Assembly: GCA_947473125.1 (NCBI GenBank)
Contig: CANJDH010000003.1
Span: 1-64,000, forward strand
Source: Burkholderiales bacterium
GTDB lineage: Bacteria; Pseudomonadota; Gammaproteobacteria; Burkholderiales; JAEUOS01
Direction: 5' to 3'
DNA: 64,000 nt
The position numbers and the translations under genes were made by a program. The notes beneath the pieces are model-generated. The model was not told where the DNA came from and did no database searches. It worked only from the letters and a program-made list of their open reading frames with translations. Numbering within the stretch: position 1 is the stretch's first letter; each line of letters begins with the position of its first letter. Positions 12,362 to 22,112 of the stretch are shown here, piece after piece.

Positions 12362-12376
12362 AGCCGAAATCGGGCT
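12362..12376 (-). terminator. Terminator-like hairpin in the mraZ 5' leader
   Basis: Minus strand AGCCCGATTTCGGCT followed by T9 (12354-12362), between the MraZ box and the mraZ ATG; short, bulged stem. Confidence 0.35.
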
Positions 12377-12401
12377 ATTTCAAACATGCGATTTAGGGCC
12401 T

Positions 12402-12431
12402 TTTTTACCACTTTTTCCTACATTCTCCCAC
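12402..12431 (-). promoter_or_regulatory. MraZ-box-like operator: three 10-bp direct repeats
   Basis: Minus strand GTGGGAGAAT GTAGGAAAAA GTGGTAAAAA matches the known repeat architecture of MraZ operators (TGGGN units, 10-bp period). Confidence 0.75.
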
Positions 12432-12458
12432 TGTAGAGCATGGTGATAGCAAATGCAA
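12430..12458 (-). promoter_or_regulatory. Putative sigma70 promoter of mraZ/dcw
   Basis: Minus strand TTGCAT - 17 bp - TACAGT, immediately upstream of and abutting the MraZ repeats. Confidence 0.6.
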
Positions 12459-12534
12459 GGGCAAATCCGTTTTTTTCAATCAAGACAATGACTTACGGGC
12501 AATTTTTAAGAATTGTCTTGCAAATAAAATTCAA

Positions 12535-12553
12535 TTGAATCAATATGATTCAA
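12535..12553. promoter_or_regulatory. 19-bp perfect dyad TTGAATCA-ATA-TGATTCAA in the mraZ/rpoH intergenic region
   Basis: Read directly; AT-rich intergenic region. Confidence 0.45.
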
Positions 12554-12645
12554 AGATTGATTAAAGTGAATTCTTGAATTTATCTGGGCGCGCGGTGCGC
12601 CAGCGCACTGCAACGCGCATCAGAGGCATGCAACTATTTCTGTGA

Positions 12646-12672
12646 TTAGCACTCTTATGCTTGGAGTGCTAA
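12646..12672 (+). promoter_or_regulatory. CIRCE element (HrcA operator) upstream of rpoH
   Basis: TTAGCACTC-N9-GAGTGCTAA, exact consensus inverted repeat. Confidence 0.93.
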
Positions 12673-12738
12673 ACTAGCCCACATTCACCGGCCCGACGCC
12701 CACGAAGCGTTACCCGCCCGCTAGAAGGAGAGCAATAC

Positions 12739-13623
12739 ATGACTACCGCAATCGCCCTGTCGAACCCAAACCCCTGGAACCTGCCGGTCCCGTCTACCGT
12801 TGGCACGATCGATGGTTATATCCAGGCGGTTAACCGGTTCCCGATCCTGTCGCCAGAAGACGAATTGCGTTTCGCGCGCGACTATCGCGACAAGGAAGAC
12901 CTCAACGCCGCTGGTCGACTGGTGATGTCGCACCTGCGCCTTGTGGTGTCGGTAGCACGCGGCTACCTTGGCTATGGCCTGCCTCATGCCGACCTGATCC
13001 AGGAAGGCAATATTGGCCTGATGAAGGCAGTAAAGCGCTTCGACCCGGAACGCGGCGTGCGTCTGGTGTCATTCGCATTGCACTGGATCCGCGCGGAAAT
13101 TCACGAGTACGTGTTGCGCAACTGGCGCATGGTGAAAATCGCCACGACCAAGGCGCAACGCAAACTATTTTTCAACCTGCGTAGCCACAAGAAAGGGCTG
13201 TCGACCTTCACACCCGACCAGGTCGATGCGCTGGCGGCAGAACTGAACGTCAAACGCGAGGAAGTATTGGAAATGGAAACGCGCATCTCGGGCGGAGACG
13301 TCGCCCTGGAAGCACCGCACGACCAGGAAGACGACAACAACTTTGCGCCGATCTCCTACCTCGTCGATACCGCCGACGAACCCTCGCGCGTACTTGAAAC
13401 CAAGCAGCTTGAGAGCCGGCACACCGAAGGTCTGCAGCAAGCGCTGGCATCGCTCGACGAGCGCAGCCGCCGCATCATCGAGGCACGCTGGCTCAAGGCA
13501 GAGCAGGACCAGCTAACGCTGCACGACCTCGCCGCAGAATTCAAGGTCTCCGCCGAGCGGATTCGCCAGATCGAAGTCAAGGCAATGAAGAAGATGAAAT
13601 CCGCACTCGCGGAATACGCCTGA
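12739..13623 (+). CDS. rpoH: RNA polymerase sigma factor RpoH (sigma-32)
   Basis: Sigma70 region 2 (DLIQEGNIGLMKAVKRFDPERGVRLVSFALHWIRAEIHEYVLRNWRMVKIATTKAQRKLFFNLR, RpoH box) and region 4. Confidence 0.96.
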   Translation: MTTAIALSNPNPWNLPVPSTVGTIDGYIQAVNRFPILSPEDELRFARDYRDKEDLNAAGRLVMSHLRLVVSVARGYLGYGLPHADLIQEGNIGLMKAVKRFDPERGVRLVSFALHWIRAEIHEYVLRNWRMVKIATTKAQRKLFFNLRSHKKGLSTFTPDQVDALAAELNVKREEVLEMETRISGGDVALEAPHDQEDDNNFAPISYLVDTADEPSRVLETKQLESRHTEGLQQALASLDERSRRIIEARWLKAEQDQLTLHDLAAEFKVSAERIRQIEVKAMKKMKSALAEYA

Positions 13624-13650
13624 GCACCTGGCGGCGCAGCCGCAAATGCA

Positions 13651-13688
13651 AGAGCCCGTTTTACGCGAGTAAACGGGCTCTATTTTTT

Positions 13689-13689
<1 letters not shown>
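13651..13689 (+). terminator. Rho-independent terminator after rpoH
   Basis: AGAGCCCGTTTTAC-GCGA-GTAAACGGGCTCT then ATTTTTTT. Confidence 0.9.
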
Positions 13690-13764
<75 letters not shown>

Positions 13765-13805
13765 TGGTGCCTCTCGTGTGCGGCTATTCTACGACGCGCC
13801 CAGCC

Positions 13806-14261
13806 CTATTTGACCACGGTGAACTTGGGCCTTCCGCCGCGCGGTGGGTGCTGCGGGCCATCTGCGGCTTGGGAATCAATGGCTGCCGCTTCTGGTGTCG
13901 GTTCGCGGCGCAGTTCTGTCACCTCAAACCCCATGCCGTGCCCATTTTCACGGGCGTAGATTGCGGCAACCCGTTCGATGGGCACCGAAATCTCGCGTGC
14001 CACGCCGCCAAATCGCGCAGCAAAGGTCAATACATCGTTGCCGATCTTGAGGCCGCTGGTCGCATCGAACGACACATTCAGGACAATCTGGCCATCCTTT
14101 ACATATTCGTTCGGTACGCGCGTTGAAGCATCCACGGTGACCGTGATGTAGGGCGTGAAACCATTGTCAGTACACCACTCGTAGAGCGCACGCAGAAAAT
14201 ACGGTTTGGTCGACGCCGCATGGGCGGCGGGAGGAAGGATCTCGTTGCCTGACTCAGCCAT
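13806..14261 (-). CDS. sspB: ClpXP protease specificity-enhancing factor SspB
   Basis: KPYFLRALYEWCTDNGFTPYITV, YVKDGQIVLNVS; downstream of sspA. Confidence 0.92.
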   Translation of the reverse strand: MAESGNEILPPAAHAASTKPYFLRALYEWCTDNGFTPYITVTVDASTRVPNEYVKDGQIVLNVSFDATSGLKIGNDVLTFAARFGGVAREISVPIERVAAIYARENGHGMGFEVTELRREPTPEAAAIDSQAADGPQHPPRGGRPKFTVVK

Positions 14262-14308
14262 GCGCTCGACGACTCTCGGAATCGATTCGGGTTGACGCGT
14301 GCGCAAGG

Positions 14309-14905
14309 TTACTTGCGCATCACCTTCTCGGACGGCGTCAACGCTTCGAAGAACGCCGGACGGCTGAAAATCCGCTCCGCATATTTTTGCACCGGTGCCG
14401 CCTGGCGAGGCAAATCAATGCCGTAGTGGTCAAGACGCCACAGCAACGGCGCGATCGCCACATCCAACATCGAAAACTCTTCGCCTAGCATCCACTTCTG
14501 TTTCGCCAGGGCCGGCGCCAGTTGCGTCAACACTTCAGCCGAGCGCTCACGCGCCTTGTCCTGCTGCTTCTGGTTGCCCTTCTCCAGCGTTTCGATGTGG
14601 ATGAACAGTTCCTTCTCGAAATTGTGCAGAAACAGGCGCGTCCGGCCGCGCATGACCGGGTCAGCCGGCATCAGCTGCGGATGCGGGAAACGCTCGTCGA
14701 TGTATTCGTTGATGATGTTCGACTCGTACAGGATCAGGTCGCGCTCGGCGAGAATCGGCACTTGGCCGTACGGGTTCATTACCGAGATGTCTTCCGGCTT
14801 GTTGAACAGGTCAATGTCCTTGATCTCGAAATCCATGCCCTTTTCATAGAGGACAAATCGGCAGCGGTGCGAAAACGGACAGGTCGTACCCGAATAGAGA
14901 ATCAT
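14309..14905 (-). CDS. sspA: Stringent starvation protein A (GST-like)
   Basis: MILYSGTTCPFSHRCRFVLYEKGMDFEIKDIDL. Confidence 0.93.
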   Translation of the reverse strand: MILYSGTTCPFSHRCRFVLYEKGMDFEIKDIDLFNKPEDISVMNPYGQVPILAERDLILYESNIINEYIDERFPHPQLMPADPVMRGRTRLFLHNFEKELFIHIETLEKGNQKQQDKARERSAEVLTQLAPALAKQKWMLGEEFSMLDVAIAPLLWRLDHYGIDLPRQAAPVQKYAERIFSRPAFFEALTPSEKVMRK

Positions 14906-14983
14906 GTGTGCAGCCTTTGAATTACCGGGTGCGGGCGGACGCCCGCACCGGAGTGCTAAACGACAAACGCAGCCGGGCCGCGC

Positions 14984-15772
14984 TTAGTGAAGATCTTTCC
15001 AGTAGGAGCGATTGAGCCACCACGCGCACGGCAACAGGAACAGGCCGAGGAAAATCATGACCAGAACGCCCAGCTGCTTGCGATAAGCCGCATCCGGCTC
15101 GCCCATCCAGACCAGAAAACCAACCAGATCGCCTACCGTTCGGTCGTAGTCGAGCTTGTTGAGCTTGCCCGGCTTGGCGACCTCAAAACCCTCGAACACC
15201 TCGACCATTTTGGTCTTGTCATGCGCATCGGGCACTTTGGCGAATTTGGCGCGCTGCTCTCCCTGCAAGTCCCACAACACATGGGGCATGCCGACGTTCG
15301 GGAAAATCATGTTGTTCCACCCGGTCGGGCGTGAAGAGTCTCGATAAAACGTACGCAAATAGGTGTAGAGCCAATCGGCGCCACTGCCAGCCTCTGATCC
15401 ACGAGACCGCGCAATCACCGACAGGTCCGGCGGGGCCGCGCCGAACCATTCCTTGGCGTCCTTGCGCGGCATCGACACCGTCATCAGTTCGCCCACTTTC
15501 TCTGCCGTGAAAAGAAGGTTGCCCTTGATCTGCTCGTCTGTAAGGCCGATGTCCTTGAGGCGGTTGTAGCGCATCGACTGCGCGCCGTGGCAACTGAGGC
15601 AATAGTTGACAAACAGTTTGGCGCCGCGCTGCAGCGCCTGAATGTCGGTGGCCTTCTCGATCGGTGCGCGATCCAGTGCCGGGCCGCCTTCGTTGGCATG
15701 CGCCGGCGCCATCAAACCGATTGCGCATATGGCAGCCAAGCCGGAAAGTCGTACAAAAGAAAGTTTTTTCAT
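14984..15772 (-). CDS. petC: Ubiquinol-cytochrome c reductase cytochrome c1
   Basis: CLSCHGAQSMRYNRL heme motif; C-terminal TM; bc1 operon. Confidence 0.93.
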   Translation of the reverse strand: MKKLSFVRLSGLAAICAIGLMAPAHANEGGPALDRAPIEKATDIQALQRGAKLFVNYCLSCHGAQSMRYNRLKDIGLTDEQIKGNLLFTAEKVGELMTVSMPRKDAKEWFGAAPPDLSVIARSRGSEAGSGADWLYTYLRTFYRDSSRPTGWNNMIFPNVGMPHVLWDLQGEQRAKFAKVPDAHDKTKMVEVFEGFEVAKPGKLNKLDYDRTVGDLVGFLVWMGEPDAAYRKQLGVLVMIFLGLFLLPCAWWLNRSYWKDLH

Positions 15773-15784
15773 GTTTTAGATCCC

Positions 15785-17074
15785 TTACATCGTCACGCGT
15801 GCAGGCACGGGCTTGAATTGGCCCATGCGGCTCCACCACGGCATGCCGAGGAAGAAGGCAAAGTAAAGCAGCGTGCAGATCTGCGACACCAGGGTGCGCC
15901 CATCGGTCGGCGGCAAGGTGCCGAGGTAACCGAGGATCAGGAAACACACCACAAACAAGGCGTAGATGTATTTGTGCAGCGCCGGGCGATAGCGAATCGA
16001 CTTCACCGGCGAACGGTCCAGCCACGGCAGGAAGAAGAAGATGAGGGTAGACGCGCCCATCGCCGCCACGCCCCACACCTTGGCGTCGATCCAGAAGAAC
16101 GGCCAGACCATGGCGCGCAGGATCGAGTAATACGGCGTGAAGTACCAGACCGGCGCGATGTGCAGCGGGGTCTTGAGCGGGTCAGCCGGGATGAAATTGT
16201 TGTACTCGAGGAAATAACCGCCCATTTCCGGCGCGAAGAACACGATCAGCGAGAACACCATCAGGAAGATCACCACCACGAATATGTCGTGCACCGTGTA
16301 GAACGGATGGAACGGAATGCCGTCGCGCGGAATGCCCTTTTCGTCCTTGTTTTCCTTGATTTCAATGCCGTCCGGATTGTTGGAACCCACTTCATGCAAC
16401 GCCAGGATATGCGCGGACACCAGGCCCAGGATCACCAGCGGCAGCGCGATCACGTGAAACGAGAAGAAACGGTTCAGCGTGGCATCCGACACCACATAAT
16501 CACCGCGAATCCATACCGAGAGATCGGGCCCGATGATCGGGATCGCAGCGAACAGGTTCACGATGACCTGTGCGCCCCAGTAGGACATCTGGCCCCATGG
16601 GAGCAGGTAGCCAAAAAACGCCTCGCCCATCAGCGTCAGGAAAATGAGCACGCCGAAAATCCAGATCAGCTCGCGCGGCTTGCGGTACGAGCCGTAGAGC
16701 AGCCCGCGGAACATGTGCAGGTAAATGACGACGAAGAACATCGAGGCACCTGTGGAATGCATGTAGCGCACCAACCAGCCCCACGGTACTTCGCGCATGA
16801 TGTACTCGACCGACTCGAACGCCTTGGCGGCATCGGGCTTGTAGTGCATCACCAGGAAAATACCTGTGACGATCTGGATCACCAGCACCAGCATCGCCAA
16901 CGAGCCGAAGATGTACCAGAAGTTGAAATTTTTCGGCGCGTAGTACTCGGACAGGTGCGCCTTCCAGTTTTCCATCAGCGGGAAACGTTGATCCACCCAG
17001 GTGATCAAGTCACCAGCGGGTTTGTCGAGCGCGCCCAGGCCGGTTACGACAACGGGTTCTTTTTTGCTTGCCAT
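15785..17074 (-). CDS. petB: Ubiquinol-cytochrome c reductase cytochrome b
   Basis: Multi-TM, GWLVRYMHSTGASMFF, WGAQVI, PADPLKTPLHIAPVWYF. Confidence 0.95.
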   Translation of the reverse strand: MASKKEPVVVTGLGALDKPAGDLITWVDQRFPLMENWKAHLSEYYAPKNFNFWYIFGSLAMLVLVIQIVTGIFLVMHYKPDAAKAFESVEYIMREVPWGWLVRYMHSTGASMFFVVIYLHMFRGLLYGSYRKPRELIWIFGVLIFLTLMGEAFFGYLLPWGQMSYWGAQVIVNLFAAIPIIGPDLSVWIRGDYVVSDATLNRFFSFHVIALPLVILGLVSAHILALHEVGSNNPDGIEIKENKDEKGIPRDGIPFHPFYTVHDIFVVVIFLMVFSLIVFFAPEMGGYFLEYNNFIPADPLKTPLHIAPVWYFTPYYSILRAMVWPFFWIDAKVWGVAAMGASTLIFFFLPWLDRSPVKSIRYRPALHKYIYALFVVCFLILGYLGTLPPTDGRTLVSQICTLLYFAFFLGMPWWSRMGQFKPVPARVTM

Positions 17075-17077
17075 GTG

Positions 17078-17680
17078 TCAGGCCCCCTTCTTGTCTTCGC
17101 CGACAATCACTCTAGTGTCCGACAAATACATATGCGGCGGCACCTCAAGGTTGTCCGGCGCTGGTTTGGCCTTGTAGACACGGCCGGCCAGGTCAAAGGT
17201 TGAGCCGTGGCACGGGCACACGAAACCCCAGTCGGCGCCCGGCAGCGCCACATTCACGCCTGGGGAAAATGGCCCCGAGGGTGAGCAGCCGAGGTGCGAA
17301 CAGATGCCGACCGCGACCAGTACTTCAGGTTTGATCGAGCGATGCTGGTTGCGACAATACTCCGGCGTCAGTTCCGAGGGCTTGCGCTCGGATTTCGGGT
17401 CTGCCAGTTGCGGCTCGGCCTTCGCCAGCGAGTCGAGCATTTCCTTGGTACGGCGCACGATCCAGACCGGCTTGCCGCGCCATTCAACGACCTTGACTTC
17501 ACCCTCCTTGATGTCGCCGATGTCGACTTCAACAGGTGCGCCGGCGGCCTTGGCCTTTTCCGACGGCTGAAAGGTTAGGGCGAAGGGTAGGGCGGTACAC
17601 AGACCGCCAATACCGCCCACGACGGACGTTGCGACTATCGCGCCACGCCGACCGCTATCCACGGATTGCTCGTTACTCAT
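17078..17680 (-). CDS. petA: Ubiquinol-cytochrome c reductase Rieske Fe-S subunit
   Basis: CSHLGCSP ... CPCHGSTFD. Confidence 0.95.
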   Translation of the reverse strand: MSNEQSVDSGRRGAIVATSVVGGIGGLCTALPFALTFQPSEKAKAAGAPVEVDIGDIKEGEVKVVEWRGKPVWIVRRTKEMLDSLAKAEPQLADPKSERKPSELTPEYCRNQHRSIKPEVLVAVGICSHLGCSPSGPFSPGVNVALPGADWGFVCPCHGSTFDLAGRVYKAKPAPDNLEVPPHMYLSDTRVIVGEDKKGA

Positions 17681-17914
17681 GAAAGCCTCAGACTGGGAAA
17701 TTCAGTTGGAGATTGACTGGAAAACTGCCCCGAAAGCACAAATGGACAAATCAACTGCGGTAAACGCTAAATTATATCGCAGTGCAATGCGCGAATAAAG
17801 CATTTTCGTGTTTTCTCTTTTTGATTCATGGAGTTAGAAGAAAATCCTGAGCCTTGCAAAATTGAATCGAAGCGGTTACGCTCGCGACCACCCGAACTTC
17901 ACAGGAACTTTGCC

Positions 17915-18325
17915 ATGAGCGTCATGCAGGAATTCAAAGATTTTGCCGTCAAAGGGAACGTGATCGACCTGGCCGTCGGGGTGATTATCGGCGGTGCCTT
18001 CGGCAAGATCGTTGACTCGGTGGTGGGCGACATCATCATGCCCGTGGTCAGCAAGATCTTCGGCGGGCTCGACTTTTCAAACTACTTCATTCCGCTTGCC
18101 GGGCAAACCAGCGCGGTGCTGGCCGATGCCAAAAAAGCCGGGGCAGTACTTGCCTACGGCAACTTCATGACCATCGCGCTCAATTTCATCATTCTCGCTT
18201 TCATCATATTCATGATGGTGAAGCAGATCAACCGGCTCAAAAAAGATGCGCCGGCGGCACCGCCGCCAGCCACGCCGGAAGATGTAGTGCTGCTGCGCGA
18301 GATCCGCGATTCACTCAAAAAGTAA
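17915..18325 (+). CDS. mscL: Large-conductance mechanosensitive channel MscL
   Basis: [33 protein letters not shown]. Confidence 0.96.
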   Translation: MSVMQEFKDFAVKGNVIDLAVGVIIGGAFGKIVDSVVGDIIMPVVSKIFGGLDFSNYFIPLAGQTSAVLADAKKAGAVLAYGNFMTIALNFIILAFIIFMMVKQINRLKKDAPAAPPPATPEDVVLLREIRDSLKK

Positions 18326-18385
18326 GAACCCGCCGGATCCAGTGTCACAGGGGCGGTGCCATGAGCCCCCCTCGTGACGCCGTGT

Positions 18386-19150
18386 TCATGCCGGATTATC
18401 ATCATCCACGAATTGATGTTCAAGGCCGTACACGGAGTAGATCCAGGCTCCTAGCGCCTGCACCCCGTAGCGTTCCGTCGCATGATGCCCCGCCGCGATG
18501 AAGGGCACGCCGGACTCCCTTGCAAGGTGGGTGGTCTGTTCCGAAATTTCGCCTGAGACAAAAGCGTCGCATCCTGCAGCGATCGCCGCCTCGAAATATC
18601 CCTGCGCACCGCCCGTGCACCACGCAACGCGCTTGATCATCGTCTCTAGAGGGCCGACCATCAAGGCTTTCCGGCCCAGTGCCTTGGAAATGCTTGACTG
18701 CAGTGCATTTCCGAGCATCGGCTGTTTCAGTTTCCCGAGAAAACCGATGTCCTGCTCCGCGAAGTGCCCGGTGATTGTGAAGCCCAGCAGCTTCGCCAGT
18801 TGCGCGTTGTTGCCGACCTTCGCATGTGCATCGAGCGGCAGGTGGTAGGCGAACAGGTTGATCCGGTGTTTCAGCAATAGTTCAATGCGCCTCTTTTTCG
18901 GCCCCGTGATGCGCATATCGTCGCCCTTCCAGAACAATCCATGGTGCACCAGGATCGCATCAGCACCGGCCTCGGCGGCGCGCTCGATCAAGGCCAGGCT
19001 CGCCGTGACGCCAGTCACCACGCGCCGGATTTCCTGCCTCCCTTCCACCTGAAGCCCGTTTGGGCAATAATCCCGGAAGCTGGCCGCATCGAGCAGGGTG
19101 TCGAGTGTGTCACGCAGTATGTCCCGATGCATCATTTTTCGTTTCGCCAT
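18386..19150 (-). CDS. Nif3-like dinuclear metal center hexameric protein
   Basis: DYCPNGLQVEG, ADAILVHHGLFWKG, GHHATERYGVQALG. Confidence 0.92.
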   Translation of the reverse strand: MAKRKMMHRDILRDTLDTLLDAASFRDYCPNGLQVEGRQEIRRVVTGVTASLALIERAAEAGADAILVHHGLFWKGDDMRITGPKKRRIELLLKHRINLFAYHLPLDAHAKVGNNAQLAKLLGFTITGHFAEQDIGFLGKLKQPMLGNALQSSISKALGRKALMVGPLETMIKRVAWCTGGAQGYFEAAIAAGCDAFVSGEISEQTTHLARESGVPFIAAGHHATERYGVQALGAWIYSVYGLEHQFVDDDNPA

Positions 19151-19183
19151 TCTTGACCACCCTCTCATAACTCACCCGGCCCC

Positions 19184-20428
19184 ATGTTGCGTCATTTTTG
19201 GTTGATTTTCGCTCAAGCCGTGACCGTCTGCGTCGCAGGCTGGTTCGTGGTAACGACGCTGAAGCCGGAATGGCTGGCGCAACGGCCGCCACTACCCGCC
19301 TCCGCGCCATCTTCGCGCCCGGCTCCTGTACCCGCGCCGGCGGCGGCCACCGTCATGCAGTCTGCGCCGGCCCTCGGCGGGGATTCAGCCAAATCCGGCT
19401 TTGCGGACGCTGCAAAAAAAGCCATGCCGGCGGTGGTCAACATCTTCACCTCCAAGGAAATCAAGTCGCCGCGCCACCCGTTTCTGGACGATCCGCTGTT
19501 CCGTCATTTTTTCGGACGCGAATTCGACGGCAAGGACAACGGCAAGGGCGGCGGCAACACGCGACGCTCCTCGAGCCTTGGTAGCGGCGTCATTGTCGGG
19601 CCCGAAGGCTATGTACTGACCAATTTCCACGTCATCGAATCTGCCGATGAAATCGAGATACTGCTGTCCGACGGGCGTCGCGCGGCGGCAAAAATCGTGG
19701 GCGGCGACCCGGACACCGATCTTGCGGTAGTCAAGATCGACCTGCCCAACGTGCCGAGCATCGTCTTTGGCCGCCCCGAGGCGTCGCGCGTCGGCGACGT
19801 GGTATTGGCCATCGGCAACCCGTTCGGCGTCGGGCAGACAGTGACCATGGGCATCGTGTCGGCACTGGGACGTTCGCAACTGGGCATCAATACGTTTGAA
19901 AATTTCATCCAGACCGACGCCGCGATCAACCCGGGCAACTCGGGTGGCGCACTGGTCGATACCCAGGGCAACCTGATCGGCATCAACACGGCGATCTATT
20001 CGCGCTCCGGCGGGTCGCTCGGCATCGGATTTGCCATACCGGCAAACATGGCCAAGACCATCATGGAGCAGATCATCGCCACCGGCAGCGTGACGCGTGG
20101 CTGGATCGGGGTGGAGATCCAGGAGATCACCCCGGAACTGGCGGAATCGTTCAAGCTGCCCAAGGGTCAGGGCGCGATCATCGCAGGCGTCATGCGTGGC
20201 GGCCCCGCCGACAAAGCCGGCGTCAAACCCGGCGACGTACTGATGGAAATCGAAGGCAAAGCGGTCAATGATTCTTCCGGCATGCTCAACCTGATCTCGC
20301 AATTGAAGCCGGGCGAAAAAGCCAACCTCAAGCTGTTGCGCGCCGGCAAGCACGTCCATTTTGCGGTGGTCATCGGCAAGCGGCCCAAACCGCAGCGACG
20401 TCCGAATCGCGAAGACGGAGACGGCTAG
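19184..20428 (+). CDS. DegS/AlgW-like trypsin-type serine protease with one PDZ domain
   Basis: N-terminal TM; SSLGSGVIVGPEGYVLTNFHVI, DTDLAVVKID, DAAINPGNSGGALVD; single PDZ. Confidence 0.9.
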   Translation: MLRHFWLIFAQAVTVCVAGWFVVTTLKPEWLAQRPPLPASAPSSRPAPVPAPAAATVMQSAPALGGDSAKSGFADAAKKAMPAVVNIFTSKEIKSPRHPFLDDPLFRHFFGREFDGKDNGKGGGNTRRSSSLGSGVIVGPEGYVLTNFHVIESADEIEILLSDGRRAAAKIVGGDPDTDLAVVKIDLPNVPSIVFGRPEASRVGDVVLAIGNPFGVGQTVTMGIVSALGRSQLGINTFENFIQTDAAINPGNSGGALVDTQGNLIGINTAIYSRSGGSLGIGFAIPANMAKTIMEQIIATGSVTRGWIGVEIQEITPELAESFKLPKGQGAIIAGVMRGGPADKAGVKPGDVLMEIEGKAVNDSSGMLNLISQLKPGEKANLKLLRAGKHVHFAVVIGKRPKPQRRPNREDGDG

Positions 20429-21207
20429 GCTGCTGGCTTGTTTGCCTCGTTGGCCGCGTCCGCATCAGCTTCGGCGCGCGTCTGCGGCTTGGCCACAAAA
20501 CGTGCGCACAGCAAGCCGATTTCGTAAAGGATGCACATCGGGATGGCCAGCAGTAGTTGGGACAGCACATCCGGCGGCGTCACCACGGCGGCGATGACGA
20601 AGGCGCCGACAATCACGTAACTGCGCCACGCCTTGAGTTTCTCCAGCGGCACGATGTTGAATGCGACGAGCACGATGACCACGATCGGAACTTCAAACGT
20701 GACGCCAAACGCGACAAACATGGTCAAAACGAAGTTCAGATATGCCTCGATATCAGGAGCCGGCGTGATGCTCTTGGGCGAAAAATCGTTGATGAAGGTA
20801 AATACCTTCCCGAACACAAAGTAATAGCAAAACGCCATTCCCAGGATGAACAGGATGGAGCTGGCGATCACCAGCGGCAGCGCAAATTTCTTTTCGTGCT
20901 GGTACAGTCCGGGGGCCACAAAAGCCCACGCCTGGAACAGGATCACCGGCAGCGAAATCACGAACGCAACCATGGCGCCGACCTTGAGCGGCACCATGAA
21001 GGGCGTAATCACGCCGGTAGCGATCATCTTGGTGCCTTCCGGCAACGCCCGCGTCAGAGGCTGGGCGAGGAAGTCATAAATCGCGCCGGCACCAGGCCAG
21101 ACCATCAGGATTGCGAACACCACGGCGAACGCAATCAGGGCTTTGATCAGGCGGTCTCTCAGCTCGATCAGGTGCGAAACAAAGGTTTCCTGGATGGCGT
21201 CGCTCAT
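20425..21207 (-). CDS. tatC: Sec-independent protein translocase TatC
   Basis: FVSHLIELRDRLIKAL; multi-TM; tatABC context. Confidence 0.95.
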   Translation of the reverse strand: MSDAIQETFVSHLIELRDRLIKALIAFAVVFAILMVWPGAGAIYDFLAQPLTRALPEGTKMIATGVITPFMVPLKVGAMVAFVISLPVILFQAWAFVAPGLYQHEKKFALPLVIASSILFILGMAFCYYFVFGKVFTFINDFSPKSITPAPDIEAYLNFVLTMFVAFGVTFEVPIVVIVLVAFNIVPLEKLKAWRSYVIVGAFVIAAVVTPPDVLSQLLLAIPMCILYEIGLLCARFVAKPQTRAEADADAANEANKPAA

Positions 21208-21214
21208 ATTGGCT

Positions 21215-21733
21215 TCAACCCACCTGTTTTGCCGCAGGTGCCGCGTTTATGGTGGGTGCGGCCGGCATGTCGCCCAGAGGAAGGCTGGCCTGAACGCTCT
21301 GGTGCGCGCCGCCGTCCAGGGGATTTGCCTCCGTCTGTGACGCCGTGCTTACCAACGTCGCGGGAGGGTCGAGTACCGGATCGGCAGCTGCCGGTGAGGT
21401 TGGCGGCGGCTCCGTCAATCCGGATGTATCGGCCACCGGCTCTCCCGATGCAATTTTGTTCAGTTCGTCCGCCTGAGACTGGAAACCCGACATGGTTTCA
21501 GTCATCGATGTTTCGATCGACTTGGCCGCATCCTGCACGGTGGTCTGCAATTTCTTGAGTTCATCAAGTTCAATCTCGCGATTGATGTCAGCTTTCACGT
21601 CATTGACGTAGCGCTGCATCCGGCCGAGCAACGCACCGACGGTACGCGCCACGCTGGGCAGCTTTTCGGGCCCGATTACCAGCAATGCAACGATGCCGAT
21701 GACGAGCAGTTCGGAGAATCCGACGTCAAACAT
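21215..21733 (-). CDS. tatB: Sec-independent protein translocase TatB
   Basis: MFDVGFSELLVIGIVALLVIGPEKLPSVART. Confidence 0.95.
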   Translation of the reverse strand: MFDVGFSELLVIGIVALLVIGPEKLPSVARTVGALLGRMQRYVNDVKADINREIELDELKKLQTTVQDAAKSIETSMTETMSGFQSQADELNKIASGEPVADTSGLTEPPPTSPAAADPVLDPPATLVSTASQTEANPLDGGAHQSVQASLPLGDMPAAPTINAAPAAKQVG

Positions 21734-21802
21734 GGGGGCGCAGGTCCTTCAACGAAACGCGGGGCGCTACGACGGCGCCGCCCCGCATGGCTCGAGGGTG
21801 CC

Positions 21803-22042
21803 TCAGACCTTGCTCTTTTCTTCGGCTTTGACGTCGATGGTCTGTCCGACCTTGGCGGTCTCGCCGTCTTCGACCTTCTTGTCCGCATTGGAACCCGAGG
21901 CGGCACCTTCTTTCATGCCGTCCTTGAAACCCTTGACCGCGCCGCCGAGATCACCGCCCATGTTGCGCAGCTTTTTGGTACCAAATACAAGCATGACGAT
22001 GACCAGAACGATCAGCCAGTGCCAGATGGAAAATGAACCCAT
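21803..22042 (-). CDS. tatA: Sec-independent protein translocase TatA
   Basis: [43 protein letters not shown]. Confidence 0.95.
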   Translation of the reverse strand: MGSFSIWHWLIVLVIVMLVFGTKKLRNMGGDLGGAVKGFKDGMKEGAASGSNADKKVEDGETAKVGQTIDVKAEEKSKV

Positions 22043-22112
22043 AATGAACTCCTAAAACGTGGTTTCGACGATTGGGTAGTACGTTTACGTGAGCGTCGGT
22101 TGGATTTATTTC

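Noticed and set aside
12535-12553. FNR/CRP site call for the 19-bp dyad
   Set aside because: Does not match TTGAT-N4-ATCAA or TGTGA-N6-TCACA; left as an unassigned dyad
15587-17203. 538-aa plus-strand ORF
   Set aside because: Antisense to petB/petC; His/Arg/Asp-rich shadow ORF
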